Part shown: one piece after another, positions 22,600 to 33,322 of the stretch
Layout of the letters: each line of letters opens with the position of its first letter
Numbering within the stretch: position 1 is the first letter of the stretch
Source: Anagrus nilaparvatae
Taxonomy: Eukaryota > Arthropoda > Insecta > Hymenoptera > Mymaridae
Length of the DNA stretch: 64,000 nucleotides
Direction: 5' to 3'
Assembly (NCBI GenBank): GCA_022575985.1
Contig: JAKSXM010000246.1
Location: forward strand, 10,434,001 to 10,498,000
The notes under the pieces: model-generated
Databases searched by the model: none
What the model was told of the DNA's origin: nothing
Seen by the model: the letters and a program-made list of their open reading frames with translations, nothing else
Made by a program: the position numbers and the translations under genes

Positions 22600-25500
22600 A
22601 GTTTTAACCCAAATTTCTTTTTACGATATTAATCTTAAGATGTGCCAAGAATCCCAAAAAATTTTTGAGCCCATTTTAAGGGGGTTAAGTTGGTCAAATT
22701 AAATCGATTAAAGATTGCTCATTTTGGGAAAAACAGCTTTTTTAGATTTTCATGGGATCTTAACCTAAATATTGGTCTCTTATGTTGATTAAAAGATGTT
22801 TTTCAATATACAGATAAATTTGGGACCGATTCCTAGGTGGTAAACTACCTAAAATGTGGCTGGCAATCAAATAACATAAATATCGTCTTTTAGTTTCCAA
22901 GGATTTTTAGAATCTTAGGAGGCTGTTACCCCGAATTTCTATTTACGATATTCATCTTAACATGTGCCAAGACTCCCAAAAAATTTTTGAACCCATTTTA
23001 AGGGGGTTAAGTTGGTCAAATTAAATCGATTAAAGATTGCTCATTTTGGGAAAAACAGCTTTTTTAGATTTTCATGGGATCTTACCATAAATATTGGTCT
23101 CTTATGTTGATTTAAATATGTTTTTCAATATACAGATAAATTTGGGACCGATTCCTAGGTGGTAAACTACCTAAAATGTGGCTGGGAATCAAATAACATA
23201 AATATCGTCTTTTAGTTTCCAAGGATTTTTAGAATCTTAGGAGGCTGTTACCCCAAATTTCTATTTACGATATTAATCTTAACATGTTCCAAGACTCCCA
23301 AAAAATTTTTGAGCCCATTTTAAGGGGGTTAAGTTGGTCAAATTAAATCGATTAATGATTGCTCATTTTGGGAAAAACAGCTATTTTAGATTTTCATGGG
23401 ATCTTACCCTAAATATTGGTCTCTTATGTTGATTAAAATATGTTTTTCAATAAACAGATAAATTTGGGATCGATTCGTAGGTGGTAAACTACCTAAAATG
23501 TGGCTGGGAATCAAATAACATAAATATCGTCTTATAGTTTCCAAGGTTTTTTAGAATCTAAGGAGGCTGTTACCCCAAATTTCTATTTACGATATTAATC
23601 TTAACATGTGCCAAGACTCCTAAAAAATTTTTGAGCCCATTTTAAGGGGGTTAAGTTGGTCAAATTAAATCGATTTAAGATTGCTCATTTTGGGAAAAAC
23701 AGCTTTTTTAGATTTTCATGGGATCTTACCCTAAATATTGGTCTCTTATGTTGATTAAAATATGTTTTTCAATATACAGATAAATTTGGGACCGATTCCT
23801 AGGTGGTAAACTATCTAAAATGTGGCTGGGAATCAAATAACATAAATATCGTCTTTTAGTTTCCAAGAATTTTTAGAATCTTAGGAGGCTGTTACCCCAA
23901 ATTTCTTTCTACGATATTAATCTTAACATGTGCCAAGACTCCCAAAAAATTTTTGAGCCCATTTTAAGGGGGTTAAGTTGGTCAAATTAAATCGATTAAA
24001 GATTGCTCATTTTGAAAAACAGCTTTTTTAGATTTTCATGGGATCTTACCCTAAATATTGGTCTCTTATGTTAATTAAAATATGTTTTTCAATATACAGA
24101 TAAATTTGGGACCGATTCCTAGGTGGTAAACTACCTAAAATGTGGCTGGGAATCAAATAACATAAATATCGTCTTTTAGTTTCCAAGGCTTTTTAGAATC
24201 TTAGGAGGCTGTTACCCCATATTTCTATTTACGATATTAATCTTAACATGTGCCAAGACTCCCAAAAAATTTTTGAGCCCATTTTAAGGGGGTTAAGTTG
24301 GTCAAATTAAATCGATTAAAGATTGCTAATTTTGGGAAAAACAGCTATTTTAGATTTTCATGGGATCTTACCCTAAATAATGGTCTCTTATGTTGATTAA
24401 AATATGTTTTTCAATATACAGATAAATTTGGGACCGATTCCTAGGTGGTAAACTACCTAAAATGTGGCTGCGATTCAAAATACTAAAATTTCGTTTTTGA
24501 GTTTCAAAGCTTTTTTAGACCTTTGGCAGAGTTTTAACCCAAATTTCTTTTTACGATATTAATCTTAAGATGTGCCAAGAATCCCAAAAAATTATTGAGC
24601 CCATTTTAGGGGGGTTAAGTTGGTCAAACTAAATCGATTAAAGATTGCTCATTTTGGGAAAAACATCTTTTTTAGATTTTCATTGGATCTTACCCTAAAT
24701 ATTGGTCTCTGATGTTGATTAAAATATGTTTTTCAATACACAGATAAATTTGGGACCGATTCCTAGGTGGTAAATTACCTAAAATGTGGCTGGGAATCAA
24801 ATAACATTAAAGACGAATTCGGGGTAATGCGCTGCTAATGATTTGAAAATCCTTGGAAACTAAAAGACGATATTTATGTTATTTGATTCCCAGCTACATT
24901 TTAAGTAGTTTACCACCTAGGAATCGGTCCCAAATTTATCTGTATATTGAAAAACATATTTTAATCAACGTAAGAGACCAATATTTAGGGTAAGATCCCA
25001 TGAAAATCTAAAAAAGCTGTTTTTCCCAAAATGAGCAATCTTTAAAGGATTTAATTTGACCAACTTAACCCCCTTAAAATGGGCTTAAAAATTTTTTGGG
25101 AGTCTTGGCACATCTTAAGATTAATATCGTAAAAAGAAATTTGGGGTAATAGCCTCCTAAGATTCTAAAAATCCTTGGAAACTGAAAGACGATATTTTTG
25201 TTATTTGTAGCCAGCCACATTTTAGGTAGTTTACCACCTAGGAATCGGTCCCAAATTTATCTGTGTATTGAAAAACATATTTTAATCAACATAAGAGACC
25301 TATATTTAGGGTAAGATACCATGAAAATCTAAAAAAGCTGTTTTTCCCAAAATGAGCAATCATTAATCGATTTAATTTGACCAACTTAACCACCTTAAAA
25401 TGGGCTCAAAAATTTTTGGGAGTCTTGGCACATGTTAAGATTAATATCGTAAAAAGAAATTTGGGGTAACAGCCTCCTAAGATTCTAAAAATCCTTGGAA

Positions 25501-25780
25501 ACTAAAAGACGATATTTATGTTATTTGATTCCCAGCCACATTTTAGGTAGTTTACCACCTAGGAATCGGTCCTAAATTTATCTGTATATTGAAAAACATA
25601 TTTTAATCAACATAAGAGACCACTATTTAGGGTAAGATCCCATGAAAATCTAAAAAAGCTGTTTTTCCCAAAATGAGCAATCTTTAATCGATTTAATTTG
25701 ACCAACTTAACCACCTTAAAATGGGCTCAAAAATTTTTTTAGGAGACTTGGCACATGATAAGATTAATATCATAAAAATA
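22600..25780. repeat. 321-bp repeat array, ~7 direct then 3 inverted units
   Basis: GGGGGTTAAGTTGGTCAAA-type marks fall at about 22,681, 23,002, 23,323, 23,646, 23,968, 24,288 and 24,609 (320-323 bp apart). Near 24,811-24,830 the polarity flips, and the complementary mark CCAACTTAACC occurs at about 25,063, 25,385 and 25,706. The outermost unit on each side is a diverged variant (AAATGCGGCTGCGATTCAAA), and that variant also recurs internally at about 24,465. The array forms the arms of the composite foldback, as in Drosophila FB elements. No coding sequence. Confidence 0.92.
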
Positions 25781-26176
25781 AATTCGGGGTAAAACTCTGT
25801 CAAAGGTCTAAAAAAGCTTTGAAACTCAAAAACGAAATTTTAGTATTTTGAATCGCAGCCGTATTTGAGGTAGTTTAACACCCAGGTAACAGTCCAAAAT
25901 TTTTCTGAGCTTTGAAAAATATTTTTTCAGCAGCCTAAGAAAAAAATTGTTGGGGGAGATCCCATCTAATGATCTCAAAATCCTTGGGAATGTGAACCTG
26001 ATTTTTTATTTTATATTTTGATTAATTTATTTGTTTTATCTATTTTTATCGGTTGTTTATTTAATTTTTTGAGGTTTTTTACTATTTTTATTTATTATAT
26101 ATACTTTTTATCTGATTTGAGCTAAAAAAAAAATTTCGTTCATCGAACGGTCGAAACTTCAGCTACATTAAAAAAT

Positions 26177-26560
26177 GCATCACAATAAGTTTCAAAATAA
26201 CCAATTTAATTTTTAAATCCGAAACTCCTATGAAAATAAAAAAAATTCGAACATTTTTTTACGTTTTTTAAAAATCAACCAGCACTTATAAAATTTTTTA
26301 AAAATTCAACGAGTTAATTCGCGGAGTTTGTTTTCTTCGTTTTGATGAGTAGCAACATTTAAGACAAAAAAGTTTTTAATTTTACTGGTCATCAATTTTT
26401 TTTTTTGATTTTTTTTTTGTAAGATTTTTGACTAATAACCATTCGAGCTCTTTGCTTAAAATTATAAGGTTAAAGATAAAATAAAATTGCACATTTTTAC
26501 CGTCAATTTCAGATAATTGAATTTTTAAATTGCCTCCATTTTGAAAATCTAATAACTTAA
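26177..26560. other. AT-rich duplicated DNA between two elements
   Basis: Partner at 44,865-45,250. Contains a CATCAATTTTTTTTTT-type tract and nothing else that I recognise; ends at the TTAA (26,557-26,560) that flanks the piggyBac-like element. Confidence 0.5.
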
Positions 26561-26865
26561 CCCATTAGCGCCTAATCGACCATCCAGTGACAGACTCTGA
26601 CCATCCATTCATCCATCCAGTCATCTGAATACTTTTATATGAAAAAATAAATATTTTGAGCTAAAAATGTAGGTTTTAGGTCGTTATTTCAAATCAGGAT
26701 TGGTGTAGGAGTAAGGTATTAACAGAAAACTTCAAGCTGCAAGTTAATGAGAAATTTTCGAATAGTTGTTCCGTTGTAAATGGCCTTGAGAAAGTCCTTG
26801 AAGAGCGCTAGATTGAATTATTTATAAAAATGACTGTCATTTGAATCTAAAAGATAAAAGCTAGA

Positions 26866-29800
26866 TTAGTGGTTCATAAACAAAAAGTATTTGGACCTAG
26901 CATGCTTGTTCAAGGGATCGTAGTCATATTGACCTAATCCTTTCATCAAATCATACTCGCACACCTTGCATCGTTCATAAAATGATTTGCTTAACTTATC
27001 AGTGAATTCTTTTAAGTTTTCAATTTTTAATTCCTTGTGTATACGTTCAATTGTTGTGTATATGGGTGCATCGGTTATTAGTTTCAATACGCGATTTTGA
27101 ATGCGTTGTAATTTTAAGTGATTCGTATCTGAAGTATTACCCCATACTGCTGATGCATAGGCAAGGAGGGGTAAGTATAGGGCGTATAAATATTTTATAG
27201 ATTAAAACCGTTTTTATATCCTAGTTTTGATTGTAACTTGAGTATAGGGTATAGTCTTGTGAACGCACCAGCAGCTTTGTTGCAATTATTATTTATGTGT
27301 AAGTGAAATTTAAGTTTTTCGTCAAGAATTGCACCTAAGTACTTAACGCTTTTCTCCCATTTGATCGGGATATCATTAAATTTTGGAAGATCAATGTCGC
27401 GATTTTTCTTTTTGTGACCGAAAAGTATTGACTCTGATTCATTTGAATTTATTTTAATCCTTCATTTTTTGCACCAACTTTCTGTCACTGTAAGTTGATC
27501 ATTCAACGATCCTGGTATTGCACCAAGATAAAACAAAATATACTATATCATCAGTGTAGACCACTGTTTTTACGTCCAGGTGTCGCGGCACATCGACAAT
27601 ACACAAATTGAAAATCTTGGGACCTATGAGACTGCCCTGTGGAACACCAGGCTCAATTTCGAAAGATTTAGAAATTTCATTAATTAATTAGAACGACAAA
27701 TTTACGTGAATTTAAATATAACTTTAAAAAATATATGTAACAGTATGGTATATTTAATTCAATTAGCTTCTGTAGGAGACCGTTGTGCCAGACACTGTCA
27801 AAAGCTTTGGCAATTTCTAGGTATACGGCCCCAGTATTATGGTTTTTATTCATTTCTTCGGTGACATATTCTGTCAACCTAAGGATTTGTTGATCAGCTG
27901 AGTGCTGGTGTTTAAATTCAAATTGTTAATCAGAAATTAATTTTTTTTCTTTGACAACTTTTTTAAATCTATTAAGAAAAATAGCAGGCTTTGCTAATTG
28001 TATTTAAAAGACTAATGGGTCTATAGATGTCATTTTTTGAAGGATTTTTACCAGGTTTTTGAATTACTGTAATGACAGCGTTCTTCCAGGCTTTAGGAAA
28101 ATATTTTAATTTTAAGCAAACATTAAAGAGAGTTGTAGAGAGAGAAAGACCGCACGCGAACCGCATGGACGTCCTACTAGTAACGTTGGATGTTAAAAAC
28201 GCCTTCAATTCGGCCAGGTGAGACGAATTGCTCCGATCTATCCAGCAGAACTTCCCGATAACCAGATACCTGGGCAAAGTCCTAAAGGGATACCAGCGGG
28301 ACCGAAGGCTGCTCTACGACACACTCGATGGTAGGCGGGAAAGGGAGTTAAGCGCGGGCATTGACCAAGAATTGGTTCTTGGACCTGACCTGTGAAATGC
28401 ATTTTACGATGGCTTGCTGCGCGTTGACCTCCCAGAAGAAGTCTCCCTAATCGGGTATACGGACGAAATGGCCCTAACCAAAAAGGTTAGAGGAAAACAA
28501 GTGGCCCAGCAGAAGCTGAATCAAGTCATGAGACAGATCAACCACTGGATGGGCGATCACGGGCTCCATCTCGTGATCCCAAAAACGGAGATGGTACTGC
28601 TGACCTGTCGAAGGGTTCCAACCATATTTGACATTAACGTCGACGATGGCGGGAATCCTCATTTTATCCAAACCAGAACATCGGTGCAGTACCTGGGAGT
28701 TCTGCTTGACAACAAGCTGAGCTTCTGGGAACAATTTCAGAAGACCAATGAAAAAGCCGCGTCAGACGCATCCTTCCTGTCAAGGCTCCTGGCCAACATA
28801 GGGGGGCCCAAACCAGGTATTCGAAGACTCCTGATTTCCGTGGTAAACTCTGTTCTGGTATACGGCTCGGAAGTTTGGGCGGACGCCATTCGATTCAAGA
28901 AGTACAGGTATAAGATCTGCTCTGTACAGAGGCAAGTGGCACTCAGGATCGCCAGCGCATACCATAAGGTATCGGTATCGGCGATTAAGGTGGTAGCTAG
29001 TGTCCTTCCTATTGACCTGCTAGCATTGGAGCGGAAATCCATATACGAAAGTTTAGAGGAGCGCGGAGTGGCTGCAATGCTATGATTAAATGGCAGGGAC
29101 GATGGGACAGCGACAAGTGTAGCCGGTGTACGCACAGACTAATTCCGGACCTGGAGGCTTGGACGGGACGCGAACATGGGGAGGTAGATTTCTATCTTAC
29201 CCAGTTCTTAACAGATCACGGATACTTCCGTGACATGTTAAGGAAGTGTCACAAGGTGACAACACGGCAGTGCTTAAACTGGGTAAGTACCGTAGAGCAT
29301 ACATTATTCAGATGTGTGCTCTACTCGGAGAGGCCCCCGCTCTGGAGGCCGAAGCAAGTGGTCCGAAGAAATGCTACGAAGTTCTGAAAACTAGAACAAA
29401 GTAGCAGAGTAAGTGAGACCTACTCTGTTGTCAAAAAAGGAGATAGGCTTTCTATCATAGAGAGCCCTCCCATCCCTAGGCAGGGGATAGACAGCGGCAA
29501 GGTGGCTAGGCTGCACTTTCCAAACTGAAGTTATACCTGAAATAGGAGTCCCGGTATGGAGCAAACAAGCGCAGGGGGGTTTAAAGTGTGTTTACCCAGT
29601 AAGAATCTGGGACGAAGTTGGCGACCGGATTCATCAGCAAGGTCTCCCAGTTGTACCCCGCAAACATTCCATGGCTGATGCAAGATCCACATATTTTCCC
29701 TGAAAAAAAAAAAATCGCAATCGCGTTTGCTGTCTCTGTGGGTCTGGTCAACATTTTCGTCATTTGATAAAGGGAATGATCTCTTACATGTAAATTTTTA

Positions 29801-30365
29801 ACTACATTGAACCAACTTCTATTTCGGAAAGCTACAATTTCAGATTCAATTCTTCTACGTAAAGCGTTAATTAACTGTGGTCCGTAAAATTGAGGTCTAC
29901 GACGATTTTCGTTAATTTTACGATTTCAAAGCTTAATTAAGTAAATAATTTCTTTAAGAAAAGGATCTTCGATTTTTTTTTGGAAACCTTAATTGCAGCA
30001 ATTATATTTTCTGTAATTCTAGCAACTGCGCAATCGATTTTTTTAATTGTATCAAGTGTAACAGGCCCAGGATGAGACCCCTGGAGTGATTCGTAAAATT
30101 TAACAAAGATTCATTTTTAAATAGTTTATTTAAGTTTCCCTATATTATAGCTGCAACTGAGATCTAATGCGAGCAGAACCGTGATGAGGTCAGAAGAGAG
30201 TGTCATCAGACCTTGAACTGAATTTAACGGTCCTCCGACCACGTTTGACACTACTTTCTAACTGAAATTTTTTGTCAAAGCAAAATTAATTATCTCAAGT
30301 TTTTTAGGTTGACCATTTTTGCAGTATGAGAACATGAAACTAAAAAGTCTTGTAGTAAAAAATTA
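26866..30365 (-). pseudogene. Jockey-clade LINE pol remnant, 3' portion (copy 1)
   Basis: Read on the minus strand from 30,365 down: end of the endonuclease (SYCKNGQPKKL, then GGPLNSVQGLMTLSSD-like, the SDHNP motif decayed), linker with ETANAIA, then after an R1 insertion (28,149-29,713) the reverse transcriptase: KYFPKAWKNAVITVIQKPGK, YRPISLL, LEIAKAFDSVWH, PGVPQGSLIGP (about 27,620-27,660), VVYTDDIVYF catalytic box (about 27,545-27,575), and the C-terminal tail ending YFLFMNH at 26,866. Frames are broken repeatedly by stops and shifts, so it is inactive. About 100 residues of the RT N-terminus are missing at the R1 insertion. Matches the Jockey clade by motif order; no source for mobilisation here. 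Confidence 0.9.
28149..29713 (+). pseudogene. R1-clade LINE fragment, RT to poly-A (copy 1)
   Basis: Plus strand: VTLDVKNAFNSAR (RT block A), LSAGIDQELVLGPDL, then GYTDEMALTKK where the catalytic YTDD has become YTDE, PKTEMVLL, YLGVLLDNKLSF, VYGSEVWADAI, and a C-terminal EHTLFRC segment (29,082-29,387). A TGA replaces the Trp after NSAR (intact in copy 2), a second TGA after LGPDL is shared by both copies, and a stop at 29,083 separates the C-terminal part. A 3' untranslated region follows to a poly-A run ending 29,713. It is inserted antisense into the Jockey remnant. 5'-truncated and dead. Confidence 0.9.
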
Positions 30366-31206
30366 GAAGAACCACCTAATTTTGCTAATTGTTCACTTGC
30401 TCACACAGCAAATTATACAGGCTGTTTAGTATATTCCAGAGAAATCAAAGAAGTGATGTGCGTTAAAAAATTTAACTACGCCAAGCCAAAACCTGATAAT
30501 CAAATAAACACCGACAACGCAAACGATTTTCCTATTCTCAGAAACAAAAAGACGAATCACACAACATTCTCTAAAGCTGCTCAAAATCTTCTTTCATAAC
30601 AATCTCAAAATTACCAAAAACAGTTGCAACACAAAGACAAAATCAACAAAATCAACAAAATCAAAACTTTTCCATAGACGAACAAACTAACTTTATCAAA
30701 TTGTTAAGATTACAAATGGAACTAATTACTGACATATTATAAAGACGCATTACTAAACAAATAGCTGATCTTAAATTTCATAATATTAGTAGTCAATTTT
30801 CCCTGTTATTATTAAACTAAAATGGATAATACAAACAAAAAATTTCTTATCTGTCAATGGAATGCGGATGGCTGTAATTAACTTAACTACGTAATTCAAG
30901 TGTTCTTACAAGAATACAACATAAATATTTTTACTTAACGAAATACTTCTAAAACCACACAAAATTAAAAATTCCTGGTTATAAAGTCAATCGTAATGAT
31001 GAGGGTCAGGGTACAGCCATGATAATTAAAAACGGTATTAAATATCATGAAATTTATATAACTAAACGCGCTACTCTTGAAACCACAGCAATAAACATCA
31101 GAATTAACGGTAATCAAATAGGAATTATTTCAGTTTACAATTCATCTCATAATAAATTTCTAAAAAATAATTATGATAAAATTTTCAAAACATCCCCTAA
31201 TATATA
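30366..31206 (+). pseudogene. Inverted 5' part of the Jockey LINE: gag end and endonuclease start (copy 1)
   Basis: Plus strand: a zinc-knuckle like stretch ANCSLAHTANYTGC (about 30,395-30,430; the first Cys is Phe here, Cys in copy 2), ALAKPKPDN-like gag tail, then the endonuclease start KFLICQWNADGC (about 30,840) through LLNEILLKPHK and GQGTAMIIKNGIKYHEI to SVYNSSHNKFLK. The frame is broken in places. Its orientation is opposite to the rest of the LINE, with the most 5' sequence at the junction (about 30,366), as expected for twin-primed 5' inversion. Confidence 0.8.
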
Positions 31207-31237
31207 ATTGTTGTTATTTTTATTTGTATTACCCATT

Positions 31238-31747
31238 CACGGCTAGCTTGAAAGATCGGATTATGCAAACGTCGGGCACTTAGGATTTTATAGCGGAAAA
31301 TGAATGTTCAACCTATAAGGAGATAATTTTTTTTTGGATTTAAATCTTTTACTTAGCTTCTTGCGAGTTAATTGATAAAGTGTGTCTCTCGGGGGAGCTC
31401 AAAATGAGCCAAAAGTTTCCCTGCTCGTATCGGGTTGAATTTTTCAGGAAAGGATGCTTTTTTGGTCCCCAGAAACATGATGAAACCCGTTGTTCAACAT
31501 CAGTCATCCTCTTCAAGATATTCATTAATATGTCTCCCATTTAAAAAATATGGAAAAAGCCATTTAAGAGCGGTTTTTCTTATTTTGCTTCACTATTTTA
31601 GTTTGAACAAGCACCAAACTAACGATAAAAGTTTTTTATAACATTCATTCAAATGCGTGCTTCATTAGAAAGATGATTGGTGTTTGGCCAACGTGGCCAA
31701 ACGCCTCTATGTCTAAAAAAATCGCGTTTAAAATTGAAAAAATAACA
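31238..31747. mobile_element. Half of a family F foldback (copy 1)
   Basis: Starts CACGGCTAGCTTGAAAGATC and runs through the central TTTGGCCAACGTGGCCAAAC (about 31,683) but has no returning arm, so one half was lost or never copied. Partner at 49,903-50,410. The 63- and 68-residue frames here are arm sequence. Confidence 0.7.
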
Positions 31748-32346
31748 AAATAATCTTGAAATTTTTATTTTGTATTGACCAGGACTGGGCGAAAATGAAA
31801 AAACTTTTTTTTAGTTATTATCAAATGAACTGTATTAAAAATTTAGACGTTTCTCTCATATATATGAGCCTCTTCAGTAACTAAAAATACATATAAAATA
31901 TAAGAAAAAATGAAAAAAATTACAATACTTGTAAATAATATATTTTTTTTATATAACCTGTATACCTTTAATTTGTATTATACATAAAATGAACTTAACT
32001 AAAAATCTATTATTTTTATATTCTATTGCACTTATTGTGTATTATCATATTTCTTGCTTTGACGCTTTTAGGGGGGTGGGGAATTGTCATTAATAGGGGA
32101 AAGAGGGTGAAATGGACTTAGAATATTTTCGATTTAGGGACTTAGAATAATTTGAAGTGAGAGTCAGGACCTGATCAGGCCCTGATAAAAGCAACTTGGA
32201 ATACTTTAAGTTTATGAACTTAGGATAATATATATTTCAGGATTTAGTAAACATGTTCCATGCTCGTTGGTTGTGTAGTTACACAAACCGGTGATAAATT
32301 TTTTGTAACTTGGAACATGTTTATAGGAAGGGGGTACTTCAGAACT
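31748..32346. repeat. AT-rich duplicated DNA and dispersed repeat modules
   Basis: Contains TATATATGAGCCTCTTCAGT and the GACTTAGAATA / AACATGTTCCATGC modules also seen near 9.6 kb; partner at 50,411-51,050. No gene. Confidence 0.5.
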
Positions 32347-32490
32347 TGAAAATTAAGGGTGGGGGGGGAGTAAAAATTGCCTATTTAAGGGGGGTGGTCA
32401 AATTTGTCCTATTTAAGGGGGGTGTTCAAATTTTTCTTATTTAAGGGGGGTGGTAAAATTTGTCCTATTTAAAGGGGGGGGGGTGTAGTT
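32347..32490. repeat. G-run minisatellite, ~28-bp unit (copy 1, ~4 units)
   Basis: Units of GGGGGGTGGTCAAATTTGTC plus CTATTTAA. Copy 2 (51,055-51,240) has about two more units, so the array is length-variable. Confidence 0.85.
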
Positions 32491-33256
32491 ACACAAACTG
32501 GTTATAAATTTTTTTTCACTAAAACTGTATATATTTTAATATTTAGATATTAATTTGTAAGTTCTACATTGGCTGGAAGGGCAATAATTTACGTTAAGTT
32601 AAAAAATTTAAAGTTTTTTAATTTGTTTTAAAAAAATGTAAGTATTTTTTTAAGCCCTTTCGTGTGTCCGGCTTGGATTATACTAGTGGGGAAAAAAGCT
32701 TTATTATACATATTTTTATGCTTTGATACTAACTTTAAATTCTCTGTTGGCAGAAGCGCATTAATTTATGTAAAATTAATGAATTTCATGTTTTTTAAAA
32801 TTAATTAAAAAAATTAGGGGTGGTTAACGCTTTACCTGAGGGTTGTTGGTAAAAACAGATACAAAAATGAAAAGAGCGACCCAAAAAACCTACTAGATGA
32901 AGTTTCCAGACCAAAATTTTTGAATTTCAAATACTTGTAAATCGACCCCCTCAAGCCTCCCTATTCATCCCCCAGATAAGGTTCATTTTCTGTAAATACT
33001 TATATTTTCAATTTTTAACTTTTTTAAAGCGGAAAAAAACAATTTCATTACCTAGTAAGTTTTTTAACACATAAATAAACATTACATAAAGTTTTGTAAA
33101 ATTTACCCTACTTTAGGGGTTGATACCTCCTTACCTAGGGGTTCTAGGTGAAAATGGACTTCGGAAATGGAAATTGTGACCTAAAAAACTAACTAGGTGA
33201 CATTTTTAGCTTAAAATATTCAACTGTCACTGGATGGTCGATTAGGCGCTAATGGG
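32491..33256. other. Right end of the piggyBac-like element, non-coding
   Basis: Two related ~290-bp modules (about 32,818 and 33,110; shared TTACCT-AGGG, ACCCAAAAAACCTACTAG / ACCTAAAAAACTAACTAG) lead into the right terminal inverted repeat. No ORF. Confidence 0.5.
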
Positions 33257-33322
33257 TTAAACCAATAATTTGTCATTTTTCTTCCCAGGTAAATTTTTCA
33301 ACTGAACCTATCAAACTAAAAC

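Larger units (their letters stand above)
20504..26168. mobile_element. Composite foldback transposon, 5,665 bp, 8-bp target duplication
   Basis: Ends are inverted: ATGTAGCTGAAGTTTCGACC at 20,504 and its complement ending 26,168. TAAAAAAT flanks both sides (20,496-20,503 and 26,169-26,176), and the paralogous site in copy 2 (44,857-44,864) has a single TAAAAAAT with no element, so insertion boundaries are exact. An 8-bp duplication fits the hAT (or P) superfamily; termini are not diagnostic. Inside: a nested 1.72 kb foldback near the left end, then inverted arms (22,250-22,560 with 25,790-26,150) leading to a 321-bp repeat array. No transposase frame is visible. Confidence 0.92.
26561..33256. 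mobile_element. piggyBac-like element, TTAA target duplication (copy 1)
   Basis: The ends CCCATTAGCGCCTAATCGAC (26,561) and its inverse (to 33,256) are terminal inverted repeats that remain alignable for about 110 bp. TTAA lies immediately outside both (26,557-26,560; 33,257-33,260). TTAA plus CCC termini are the piggyBac signature. No piggyBac transposase frame is left: the 6.7 kb interior is filled by a 5'-inverted Jockey LINE, an R1 LINE, a half family F foldback and G-run repeats. The right end lies 66 bp before the start codon of IR1. Copy 2 equivalent: 45,251-52,030. Confidence 0.82.

Noticed and set aside
27972..28277. 101-residue minus frame (also 46,668-46,973)
   Set aside because: A chance join of antisense R1 codons and real Jockey RT codons; only the part from about 28,140 downward is genuine RT.
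28474..29135. Minus frames of 86, 132 and 61 residues
   Set aside because: Shadows on the opposite strand of the R1 reverse transcriptase.
29581..29763. 60-residue minus frame ending in ETANAIA
   Set aside because: Joins R1 3' untranslated sequence to a short genuine Jockey piece across the poly-A; not a separate gene.
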